From contig CAYZSO010000011.1 of NCBI GenBank assembly GCA_964479695.1, forward strand, positions 20,789-84,788: a DNA stretch of 64,000 bases, in the 5' to 3' direction. The translations under genes were made by a program, and so were the position numbers. Shown here piece after piece: positions 36,953 to 44,516 of this stretch. Numbering within the stretch: position 1 is the first letter of the stretch; each line of letters begins with the position of its first letter. This DNA is from JAAYZH01 sp964479695 (GTDB lineage Bacteria; Bacillota; Clostridia; Saccharofermentanales; Fastidiosipilaceae). Under the pieces are notes generated by a model, which saw only the letters and a list, made by a program, of their open reading frames with translations, ran no database searches and was not told the DNA's origin.

Positions 36953-37189
36953 AAATTTACTCCTGTTCAAATTCGTGTTTACGATTGATTGTCACGCTTG
37001 TTTTCATAATAGGCAAACGGGTACAGCCAATATTCAAGTAAATATCCAGCCATATTCAATCACATACCACTTACCAGCTAACTATACAGGCTAATATCCG
37101 CTACGGCTGCAATTTTTTCCCCACATCATCAACCACTGCAACCGAGAAACAGCAACACCACCCGCCCTCGCACCAGCGTAGGCCCTGCA

Positions 37190-38542
37190 TCAACCGCCTC
37201 CGCCAGCGTCCGCTAGTGCCGAAGCCAAGGCGTCGGAGGCGGGGACGGAGATGTCGGGGATGAGGGGTTCTGTGAGTTTGCTTTCGTCGGGACGGGTGAA
37301 ATATTTGTAGGAGACTTGGTAGATCATTTTCGAATGCGGGGCTTGGAAGAGCACAACATCGCCGTAGGAAGATGGCAGGTTGCCGGAGATTTCGCCGACG
37401 ACTTTGCCAAGGTGATTGTCTTGGATCCAGACTGCGAAATCAGTCGCTGAGCTGAAGGTGTTTGTGCTGGTTAGGGCATAAAGTTGGCCGGAGAAAGACG
37501 GCGTCAGGCGCGCGTTTTTGCGAGGGCCGGTGGGGTTTTGGATGACAAAAGGACCATAACGGACGCGCGATGAGCCGCGATCGTATTGGTCAACGGCTAG
37601 GTAGCGCAAGAATTCGGTTGCGACTTGGTTGTTGCCGCCGGGATTGTCACGCAGATCGACGATGACCGTTTGGGTGTCGTTGGCGGCAACTTCCGTGAAA
37701 AAATCCTTCACGAGAGCCTGATATTCCTCGTTGTAAATGCAGCGACGGAGGGTAAAGATGGCGGCTTTGGCCTCCGGATCGAAGGTGTACTCCGCAAAGG
37801 GTTGCTCGGTGGATGTGATGTTGGGATTCTGCGGTTGGAGCGTGGGGGTGAGCGAAAATTCTTTGCCGTTCCGATCGAGAACCAGGGTTGGCCTGGGTGC
37901 GCGAATGGGGCTGTAGAGGCCCAGACGCTGCAGGGTTGGGGCTTCACTCAGGTCGAGCGCGAAGTTGTAGCGGCAGTAGGACTCGAGTTCGTAGGAGAAC
38001 ATGCTGCGATATTGTTCGTAGAGCTCCGCGATTGGCACGCCGCCGATGGAGATGACCTTCGAGGGTTGAGCGTTGGAAGTTCCTTGGGCCAAAACCGCCT
38101 CCCTACACATCAGATCGGTTCCTTCCCAGTGAAATTGTAAGGGCAGATAGAGTGGGGTTTCGAGCTTGACACCTGTGAAGGTATGGGCGTCACCCAAGGC
38201 GTGAAAAATGCGGCCGGCGCTTTGCCAGACTTCGGCGACGGTGACGATTGAACGGGCTTCCAGAGTAGCCGTTTCCTTCTTGACTGCCGCGGTGAAGGCC
38301 TCGGGTGGATCCTGGACGAGGAGCGGGTGAATGGCCGTGGCTCGCTCCACCATGGATTCAAGATCGTTGGCGGCGTTTTTGCCCGATAGTTCGGTGTCGA
38401 GGGGAAGGGTGTAGGGGGCCTCGGCATAATCGATGGAGTGGGCGTAGGGGTCGAGGAAGAGTTTGTATGCTGCAACAGCGCCTACGACAAAGATGAGGAT
38501 GACGATGAGGAGTATGAGAAGTGAGTTTCGCTTCTTGTGCAT
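37190..38542 (-). CDS. Membrane-anchored S41-family peptidase
   Basis: 450 residues. An N-terminal anchor (LLILLIVILIFVVGAVAAY; about 8-26) precedes an extracellular region. The C-terminal tail-specific-protease-like domain has VIVDLRDNPGGNN (about 318-330), the likely nucleophile Ser in TNTFSSATDFA (about 375-385) and KVVGEISGNLPSSYGD. No clear PDZ domain is seen. The substrate is unknown. I start at 38542 because GGGAGG lies seven bases upstream; the longer open frame would add a repeat-coded leader. Confidence 0.75.
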   Translation of the reverse strand: MHKKRNSLLILLIVILIFVVGAVAAYKLFLDPYAHSIDYAEAPYTLPLDTELSGKNAANDLESMVERATAIHPLLVQDPPEAFTAAVKKETATLEARSIVTVAEVWQSAGRIFHALGDAHTFTGVKLETPLYLPLQFHWEGTDLMCREAVLAQGTSNAQPSKVISIGGVPIAELYEQYRSMFSYELESYCRYNFALDLSEAPTLQRLGLYSPIRAPRPTLVLDRNGKEFSLTPTLQPQNPNITSTEQPFAEYTFDPEAKAAIFTLRRCIYNEEYQALVKDFFTEVAANDTQTVIVDLRDNPGGNNQVATEFLRYLAVDQYDRGSSRVRYGPFVIQNPTGPRKNARLTPSFSGQLYALTSTNTFSSATDFAVWIQDNHLGKVVGEISGNLPSSYGDVVLFQAPHSKMIYQVSYKYFTRPDESKLTEPLIPDISVPASDALASALADAGGGG

Positions 38543-38943
38543 CGGAACCTCCCGGGTGGTGAAATGATGTGACGTGCTGTGCAGTGTTGCGACGTGCTGT
38601 GCTGTGTTGTGTTGTGTTGTGTTGTGTTGTGTTGTGACGTAATGCGAAGTGGTTTTTATTATAGTGGTTTTTAGGTTTAGGTGCTCTATGGTAAGGTCAA
38701 AACAAATGAGAAATAGGCAGAAATAGGCATGCATGATTTTATCAATCAAACCCCACCGGTACATCCTTTGAAAAATATAAAAAAGCTGCCCCTCTGAGGG
38801 GGCAGCCATCCGGAAAGGCGTTGGAATTTTCTTCACGCACAAACGCGGAAGTGCTAGGTAACACGAATGATTTCTGGAACTCCGATGAAGTACCAGATCT
38901 CCGATGAAGATCCAGAACTCCGATGAAGATCCAGAACTCCGAT
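38543..38943. other. Intergenic region with TTGTG microrepeats, eno terminator and 19-bp array
   Basis: Upstream of the peptidase start, TTGTG units run through 38604-38636, preceded by GACGTGCTGTG near repeats (38571-38600). The eno terminator and stop array (listed separately) fill the right part. Nothing recognisable lies between 38640 and 38775. Confidence 0.5.
38779..38807 (-). terminator. Rho-independent terminator of eno
   Basis: Read on the minus strand: GCTGCCCC, loop CTCAGA, GGGGCAGC, then TTTTTT. It lies about 140 bases after the eno stop. Confidence 0.88.
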
Positions 38944-38946
38944 TTA
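38873..38946 (-). repeat. Tandem array ending in the eno stop codon (four 19-bp units)
   Basis: CCGATGAAG recurs at 38882, 38901 and 38920, and as CCGATTTAA at 38939, where the last three bases of the stop triplet (38944-38946) are reached. The unit is ATCCAGAACTCCGATGAAG. The gene end TTCTGGAACTTGAAG itself resembles the unit. Confidence 0.85.
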
Positions 38947-40257
38947 ATTCTGGAACTTGAAGGCCTTCATGCCGAGGTATTCGGCGCGATCACCCAGTTC
39001 TTCCTCGATGCGGAGAAGCTGGTTGTACTTGGCCACGCGGTCAGTACGGGCCGGAGCACCGGTCTTGATCTGACCGGCATTCAGAGCGACCACGAGGTCT
39101 GCGATCGTTGCATCTTCGGTCTCGCCGGAACGATGGGAGACGACAGAAGTCATGTTGGCGAGGCGAGCGGTTTCCATAGCATCCATCGTTTCGGTCAGGG
39201 TGCCGATCTGGTTCAGTTTGATCAGGATGGAGTTAGCAGCCTTCAGCTCAATGCCCTTCTGCAGGCGGCTGGAGTTGGTGACGAAGAGATCATCGCCGAC
39301 CAGCTGGATCTTGTGGCCTAGGCGCTCCGTGAGTTTCGCCCAGCCTTCCCAGTCTTCTTCTGCGAGGCCGTCTTCCAAGGAGACGATCGGGTATTTGTTA
39401 ACGAAATCTTCCCAGTAATCGATCATTTCGTCAGAAGTTTTCACTTCGCCGGTCTTCCAGAAGAAGTAGGTGCCCTCGGGTTTGCCCGCTTCTTTCGCCG
39501 CTTCGTAAAGTTCGGTCATGGCAGGATCCATGGCGAGCATGAAGTCTTCGCCGGGTCTGAAGCCTGCGCTCTCGATTGCCTTCACCAGGTATTGCAGCGC
39601 TTCTTCGTCAGAAGCCAGGTTCGGTGCGAAACCACCCTCGTCGCCGATCGCTGTGGAGAGGCCGGCCTTCTTCAGGAGTTTCTTGAGGTTCTGATAGACG
39701 TCAGAGCACCATTGCAGCGCTTCGCTCCAAGACTTGGCGCCGACAGGCATGATCATGAATTCCTGAAGGTTCAGGTTCGAGTCGGCGTGTTTGCCGCCGT
39801 TCATGACGTTCATCATCGGGACAGGAAGGACGTGCGCATTGAGGCCGCCTAAGTAGAAGAAAAGACTCTCACCACGGTGGGCTGCTGCGGCTTTGGCCAC
39901 CGCAAGAGAGACACCCAAAATTGCATTGGCACCGAGCTTGTTCTTGTTCGGGGTACCGTCGAGCTCAATCATCAGGGTGTCAATGCCGCGCTGATCGAAA
40001 ATGCTCTTGCCGATCACAGCCGGAGCGATGACATCGTTGACATTCGCAACTGCCTTCAGGACGCCCTTGCCCTGGTAACGGGATTTGTCGCCGTCGCGGA
40101 GCTCAGTGGCCTCGAATGCGCCGGTGGAAGCGCCGGACGGTACGGCAGCGCGGCCCAAAACGCCACACTCTGTAATAACATCTACTTCTACAGTCGGGGT
40201 GCCGCGGGAATCCAGGATCTCTCTGGCCTTTACGGACTTGATCACATCACAACTCAT
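38944..40257 (-). CDS. eno: Enolase
   Basis: 437 residues. AREILDSRGTPTVEVDV, GANAILGVSLAVAKAAA, MMNVMNGGKHADSN, SLEDGLAEEDWEGW, LVGDDLFVTN, IKLNQIGTLTET and SHRSGETEDATIADL cover the metal- and substrate-binding set. It converts 2-phosphoglycerate to phosphoenolpyruvate. The start at 40257 has AAGGAGGA upstream. The leader contains a 7-bp hairpin (TTCACCC/GGGTGAA, 40282-40299) and a TATAAT-like -10 (40322-40327, minus strand) without a good -35. Confidence 0.97.
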   Translation of the reverse strand: MSCDVIKSVKAREILDSRGTPTVEVDVITECGVLGRAAVPSGASTGAFEATELRDGDKSRYQGKGVLKAVANVNDVIAPAVIGKSIFDQRGIDTLMIELDGTPNKNKLGANAILGVSLAVAKAAAAHRGESLFFYLGGLNAHVLPVPMMNVMNGGKHADSNLNLQEFMIMPVGAKSWSEALQWCSDVYQNLKKLLKKAGLSTAIGDEGGFAPNLASDEEALQYLVKAIESAGFRPGEDFMLAMDPAMTELYEAAKEAGKPEGTYFFWKTGEVKTSDEMIDYWEDFVNKYPIVSLEDGLAEEDWEGWAKLTERLGHKIQLVGDDLFVTNSSRLQKGIELKAANSILIKLNQIGTLTETMDAMETARLANMTSVVSHRSGETEDATIADLVVALNAGQIKTGAPARTDRVAKYNQLLRIEEELGDRAEYLGMKAFKFQN

Positions 40258-40483
40258 AACTTCAATATCCTCCTTATAGGCTTCACCCGAATGGGTGAAA
40301 GCAAGACATGTGTACCGTCTCATTATAAATTAACGGGCAGGATTTTGTTATACTTATTGTGATTCTGCGTGAAACTTTGTGCGATTTTTATCAATTGTCT
40401 AGTTCCGCGCAGTGGGGGGAGGGTGTTTTGGCCAAAGCCCCTGCCAAAGCCCTTGCCGAAGCCCTTCCCGAAAGGAGCGCAAC

Positions 40484-41476
40484 ATGGCGGAACTTGGTGC
40501 TATGCCATTTATTTCTTCTGAGGAGTTGGAGGAGAATTTCGGTTCGCAGCGGACGGAACAGCTGGCTCGCGACAGCGAATACAACTTCTTGAAGAGTGTT
40601 ACAGATATTGCTTACGAGGCGGCGTGGAGCCGTGAAGTGAAGGCGATTTTTATTTCCGGTCCAACCTCGTCGGGGAAGACGACTTTTGCTGACCGTTTGG
40701 GTTCGGCCATTCATTTGTATGGCCGCCCGACGAGGCGCATTTCGCTGGATGATTACTATTTTTCGGGCGATTATGAGTTTGATGAGCAAGGCCGCCCCGA
40801 CATGGAATCGATTTCGACGATTGATGTGGAACTTCTGACGGCGCACCTGGCGGCCCTTCTCCGCGGCGAGGAGGTTTCGGTACCTTCGTATGATTTCACG
40901 ACGCGGACGCGGACTTACTTGCCGGAGAATCAGTATTCTTTGGCCAACAATGCCATCTTGGTGGTGGAGGGCCTTCACGGTCTCTCGGCTCAGGTGCTGG
41001 GCCGCCTTCCGCGCGAGCAGACGATGGGCGTTTTCATTTGCCCTTGGGCAACGCTTGTTGGTGACCGCAAGCTCTTGGTGCCGGAGCAGATCCGTCAGCT
41101 CCGCCGCATTTGCCGCGATTTCCTTCACCGCGGCACCGGTCCCCTCGCCACCCTCGACTACTGGACTGTGATCAGTGCAACGGAAGAGGTGACGTTTGAG
41201 GAATATGTTTCGCGCGCGGATTATTTCGTGAATTCTGTGATTAAGTATGAGTTTTTTGTCGTGGGCCCTCTGGCAGCCGGTTACCTCAAGCAGGATCTGG
41301 CCCGCCTGGAGTCCGGTGAGATCCTCACTTCGCCTTTGACCCGCACAGGTGAGTTCGCTGATCTGGATGCTGCGGTGGCCAAAGCCCGCTACCTCATCTA
41401 CGTGAGCGAACGAATGCCTCAGCTCGACACGGATGTTGTCCCTCCCATGTCCATCTTGAATGAGTTTATTCATTAG
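40484..41476 (+). CDS. Uridine-kinase-like nucleoside kinase
   Basis: 330 residues. P-loop FISGPTSSGKTTFADRL (about 55-71), then RISLDDYYFSGDYEFDEQG, FTTRTRTY and LVVEGLHGL. This matches the P-loop kinase half of a Clostridia-type protein that usually carries an N-terminal TGS/threonyl-tRNA-synthetase-like region; that region is missing here, so it is either a short form or a different orthologue. The nucleoside specificity is unknown. The ATG at 40484 follows AAAGGAG. The leader just before it contains TTTTGGCCAAAG and CCAAAGCC repeats. Confidence 0.78.
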   Translation: MAELGAMPFISSEELEENFGSQRTEQLARDSEYNFLKSVTDIAYEAAWSREVKAIFISGPTSSGKTTFADRLGSAIHLYGRPTRRISLDDYYFSGDYEFDEQGRPDMESISTIDVELLTAHLAALLRGEEVSVPSYDFTTRTRTYLPENQYSLANNAILVVEGLHGLSAQVLGRLPREQTMGVFICPWATLVGDRKLLVPEQIRQLRRICRDFLHRGTGPLATLDYWTVISATEEVTFEEYVSRADYFVNSVIKYEFFVVGPLAAGYLKQDLARLESGEILTSPLTRTGEFADLDAAVAKARYLIYVSERMPQLDTDVVPPMSILNEFIH

Positions 41477-41653
41477 GTTTGGGGTGTCGTTGGTGCTGGC
41501 TGAAGTGACTGAGGTGGCTGCGGAGGTTGCGGTGGCCAAAGCGGCAGAAGGCCACTGAGGTACGATAGAGTGACTGAAGTGCGAGAGGGCGGCTTTGGCC
41601 AAAAGATAACAGAAGCTGCGATTTCTGAGCAGTAGTAATAGAGGAGATAGTAT

Positions 41654-42577
41654 ATGCCTATTAAAATTCCCGCGGGCATTCCGTCCGGGCGAGTGCTGGA
41701 ACAAGAATCGATTTTTGTCATGACGAATGAGCGTGCGTATCATCAGGATATTCGCCCGCTACATATCTTGCTACTTAATTTGATGCCGAACAAACAAGAT
41801 ACGGAGGCGCAGTTTTTCCGTCTGCTGTCGAACTCACCACTGCAGGTGGAGGCGCATTTACTGTATACGGCTTCGTACCAACCGAAGCACACTTCCGAAC
41901 AATACCTTGGGCGTTTCTATAAGACGTTTGAAGATATTGAGGGGCACTATTTCGATGGCATGATTGTTACCGGGGCGCCTGTGGAGCTTATGGAGTTTGA
42001 GGATGTCCACTATTGGCGTGAGTTTTGCCGGATCTTGGAATGGAGCAAGACGCATGTTTTTTCGTCGATGTTTGTGTGTTGGGGGGCGCAGGCGGGGCTC
42101 TATTACTTCTATGATGTGCCGAAGTATCGGTTGGCGAGTAAATGTTTCGGGGTGTTTCCGCATACTTTGGTGGCTGATCCGGATGAGGAGCTTTTCCGGG
42201 GATTTGATGATGTGTTCTATGCTCCGCATTCTCGGCATACCGAAGTGCGCACAGATGATTTGCGCGACCCGAACCTTGAAATTATGGCGGTTTCGCAGGA
42301 GGCCGGTGTTTTTGCTGTCCGTGACAAGGAACGCCGTTTCTTCGTTACCGGCCACGTCGAATATGACCCGCTGACACTGAAAAAAGAATACGAACGCGAC
42401 AAAGCCCGCGGCCTAGACATTCATGTCCCGCAGAACTACTTTGAAAATGACGACCCTACGAAACAGGTGATCGTTCGCTGGCGTTCTTCTGCGAACTTGC
42501 TCTTTATGAACTGGCTGAACTACTACGTCTACCAGCAAACGCCGTATGACTTGGAGGGCATTGGCCGGCGCGCATGA
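41654..42577 (+). CDS. metA: Homoserine O-acyltransferase MetA (acetyl-type predicted)
   Basis: 307 residues. HILLLNLMPNKQDTEAQFFRLL, the nucleophile Cys in SMFVCWGAQAGLYYFY (about residue 142) and catalytic FVTGHVEYD are the MetA set. In GAPVELMEFEDV the residue that is Gly in succinyl-specific E. coli MetA is Glu, which in characterised relatives goes with acetyl-CoA use; hence homoserine O-acetyltransferase in methionine synthesis. GAGGAGATAG precedes the ATG. The 177 bases upstream carry TGACTGAGG-type near repeats and a CTTTGGCCAAAA word at 41593. Confidence 0.93.
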   Translation: MPIKIPAGIPSGRVLEQESIFVMTNERAYHQDIRPLHILLLNLMPNKQDTEAQFFRLLSNSPLQVEAHLLYTASYQPKHTSEQYLGRFYKTFEDIEGHYFDGMIVTGAPVELMEFEDVHYWREFCRILEWSKTHVFSSMFVCWGAQAGLYYFYDVPKYRLASKCFGVFPHTLVADPDEELFRGFDDVFYAPHSRHTEVRTDDLRDPNLEIMAVSQEAGVFAVRDKERRFFVTGHVEYDPLTLKKEYERDKARGLDIHVPQNYFENDDPTKQVIVRWRSSANLLFMNWLNYYVYQQTPYDLEGIGRRA

Positions 42578-42617
42578 AGTAGGGTAACAGCAGTTACTAA
42601 GACTGGGCGAGGCGATT

Positions 42618-42626
42618 TGTTATACT
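42618..42626 (+). promoter_or_regulatory. Possible extended -10 promoter of the thioredoxin gene
   Basis: TGTTATACT, 55 bases before the start. No good -35 is visible, so it relies on the TGN extension. Confidence 0.35.
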
Positions 42627-42680
42627 CCGAACATACGTTAACTATTGGTTAACAGTGCTAGAGATATACGGGAGGCGGAC

Positions 42681-43025
42681 ATGGCTCTGGAATTGAATCA
42701 TGAGAATTTTGAGGCAGAGGTTCTGCAGGAAGACACCTTGGTTTTGGTGGATTTTTGGGCGGAATGGTGTGGGCCCTGCCGGTCAATTGCACCGCTAATC
42801 GATCGTCTGGATGAAGAATATGGTGACCGAATGCTCGTGGCCAGTGTGAATGTGGATGACGAGATGGTTATTGCTGAAGAGTATCGTGTTTCCAGTATCC
42901 CGACTGTTTTTATTTATCAGAATGGCATTATTGTTGAGCGCCTTGTGGGCGCACATTCCTATAAAGAGTATGTAGAGGCTGTCGAGAAGTATCTTCCTGA
43001 TCAGCCGGTGAATTCTCCTTCTTAA
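42681..43025 (+). CDS. trxA: Thioredoxin
   Basis: 114 residues. VDFWAEWCGPCRSIAPLID holds the redox pair CGPC (about 32-35) and SSIPTVFIYQNG the cis-Pro loop. It is a cytosolic disulfide reductant; the partner reductase is not in the window. GGGAGG lies six bases before the ATG at 42681. Its stop is the first triplet of a duplicated 17-bp unit. Confidence 0.95.
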   Translation: MALELNHENFEAEVLQEDTLVLVDFWAEWCGPCRSIAPLIDRLDEEYGDRMLVASVNVDDEMVIAEEYRVSSIPTVFIYQNGIIVERLVGAHSYKEYVEAVEKYLPDQPVNSPS

Positions 43026-43056
43026 TGAGGTTTGAATCGTGATGAGGTTTGATTGA
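43023..43056 (+). repeat. Stop-codon-spanning duplication after thioredoxin (two 17-bp units)
   Basis: TAATGAGGTTTGAATCG contains the stop; TGATGAGGTTTGATTGA follows directly. The second unit changes TAA to TGA, still a stop. Confidence 0.85.
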
Positions 43057-43095
43057 GGAGCCGTTTGTCAGTTCGGCATCAAGCCGGGCTGCTTT

Positions 43096-43158
43096 CTAGT
43101 TGGCTGCTTGGCTACTTGGTTACTTGGTGCTTAGCTACTTAGCCACTTGGCGCTAAAG
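43096..43158 (-). repeat. 8-bp tandem array ending at the DUF4177 stop
   Basis: Forward-strand units CTAGTTGG, CTGCTTGG, CTACTTGG, TTACTTGG, TGCTTAG, CTACTTAG, CCACTTGG and CGCTAAAG. The last one contains the minus-strand gene's stop (43153-43155). Read on the minus strand, several units contain TAG or TAA. Confidence 0.8.
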
Positions 43159-43392
43159 AAAGACCTCACGCCTATCATGTTTTTCCTGCTCCGTCTGTTG
43201 CGATTTCTGCGGGTGTTGGGACAGGGGGATTGGCCTTTTAAACGCAAGCATATGGATTTTAAAAGTCACATAGCCGACAAGTTCCCAGCCATCTTGGCCC
43301 AATTCATTTAATAATTGCTCAATTTCTTGGTCTGCTTTACTTGAGTAGAAAGCTTTCTCGACATTCAGAATTTTGTATTCCCACTGCTGCAT
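43153..43392 (-). CDS. DUF4177 family small protein
   Basis: 79 residues. MQQWEYKILNVEK, LLNELGQDGWELVGY and MLAFKRP fit the DUF4177 pattern (tyrosine/tryptophan-rich small domain of unknown function). The C-terminus is a charged Gln/Glu/Lys tail. GGGAGG lies nine bases before the ATG. No partner gene is evident. Confidence 0.75.
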   Translation of the reverse strand: MQQWEYKILNVEKAFYSSKADQEIEQLLNELGQDGWELVGYVTFKIHMLAFKRPIPLSQHPQKSQQTEQEKHDRREVFL

Positions 43393-43819
43393 TTGCTTGT
43401 CCTCCCATTCTACTTAGGCTGTAGGTTTCAGGTTACAAATTAACTTAGTACATTTACTAGTCTACTTGCTTATGGGGAAGGAAACACCAATATTTCTCAA
43501 GTTAAGAAATATTTAAGAATTGTTGTTGGATTGTTGTTGGATTGATGGGGGCGACAACGACTACATATGTTTATTTTTAAACATATGTAGTCGTTGTCTG
43601 TCGAAGTCACCCCTCAGCCCCAAGTGTGGACAATGTAGAACTAGGCCATTTCAGGCTTGCGTGACTATGAGAACCGCCTATAATTGGAACTGAGGGTAGC
43701 TTTTTTGAGGCGAATTAGCTGGTGAAATAGCGATACAGCGATACATTGATACAGCGATACAGTGACGCAGCGATGCAGTGTTACCGAGGTTTTCTGACAT
43801 GTCAGGGGAAAAGGAGTTA
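43393..43819. other. Divergent intergenic region with palindrome and two microrepeat tracts
   Basis: It holds the 46-bp palindrome (43553-43598), a direct repeat TTGTTGTTGGAT (43520-43545) and 9-bp CGATACAGC-type units (about 43729-43780) in front of the lipoprotein gene. No confident promoter. Confidence 0.5.
43553..43598. repeat. Interspersed palindrome, copy 5 (perfect-arm 46 bp)
   Basis: Core arms ACTACATATGTTTA around TTTT, flanked by GACAACG and its exact complement CGTTGTC; pairing stops at base 7. The arm has ATATG where other copies have ATAAG, again compensated on the other side. It lies between divergent genes. Confidence 0.95.
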
Positions 43820-44254
43820 ATGAAGATGAAGATAAGAAATATGAGAAATACAGTTCTTTTACTTCTATGTGTCGTTCTGTTTGCTGGCTGTGCAGCACAG
43901 AATCAAGTCAAGTTTACCGAAGGTAAGTATGTTTCGACACTGGAAGATAAACGTGACATCGTGTACTTGCTTGAATTCAATTTCACCGATCAGGAGAACG
44001 TTTCAATCGACAATGCTTTGTCTTCCTATTTATTCCGAGACTCGAAATACAAGGTCTCCGGAAACGAACTTGAGATCAACGGAACAGGTTTGCCTTCGGG
44101 CGAAACAGATACGTACACACTTGTTTTTACACGGAAAGGTGAAACGATTGTCTTTGATGAGTCGCAATCTACGAATTATAAAGCGTTTAACTTAAGAGAC
44201 GGCAATACATTTGAACGGAACGAAAATAGCAACATTGGCAATTTATCGAATTGA
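43820..44254 (+). CDS. Small lipoprotein of unknown function
   Basis: 144 residues. A basic start and hydrophobic stretch end in LFAGC (lipid-modified Cys about residue 24), a type-II signal peptide. The mature part is a short beta-rich domain (KYKVSGNELEINGTGLPSG; DTYTLVFTRKGETIVF) resembling calycin-like or META-type small lipoprotein domains only in general character. It would be anchored on the outer face of the membrane. AAGGAG is three to four bases before the ATG at 43820, so the ATG at 43826 is an alternative. Confidence 0.7.
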   Translation: MKMKIRNMRNTVLLLLCVVLFAGCAAQNQVKFTEGKYVSTLEDKRDIVYLLEFNFTDQENVSIDNALSSYLFRDSKYKVSGNELEINGTGLPSGETDTYTLVFTRKGETIVFDESQSTNYKAFNLRDGNTFERNENSNIGNLSN

Positions 44255-44516
44255 AATGTTTGGGTAGAGAACGAATCCCGGTCTAATGGTAACAGCGGAT
44301 TCGTGGGAGGATTCTGACGGCATATTTGCTCGAGGGATCTTAGATAGATAATAATTACCAGTATTGAGAGAAAAACGGTTTTTAATTGGATTTTCGAGGG
44401 ACATAGGGTGAGACATCGAGCCTCATCTATGTACCGAGTGCTAAGATTTGCTTTTTTAGCGGAAATGTAACTTGTGATGACAAGTTAACCGAGAGTGGGA
44501 AAGACGAGGAGATAGG
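44255..44516. other. Intergenic region with two inverted repeats before nnr
   Basis: ACGAATCC (44271-44278) / GGATTCGT (44297-44304) without a T-run, and AACTTGT-GATG-ACAAGTT (44469-44486), 31 bases before the nnr start, which looks like an operator. Neither is assigned. Confidence 0.4.

Noticed and set aside
40412..40483. Longer N-terminus for the nucleoside kinase
   Set aside because: The extra residues (CQSPCQSPCRSPS) come from the CCAAAGCC repeat and lack a ribosome site, whereas AAAGGAG precedes the ATG at 40484.
40391..41743. 450-codon open frame antisense to the nucleoside kinase
   Set aside because: Shadow frame; the plus strand carries the P-loop gene.
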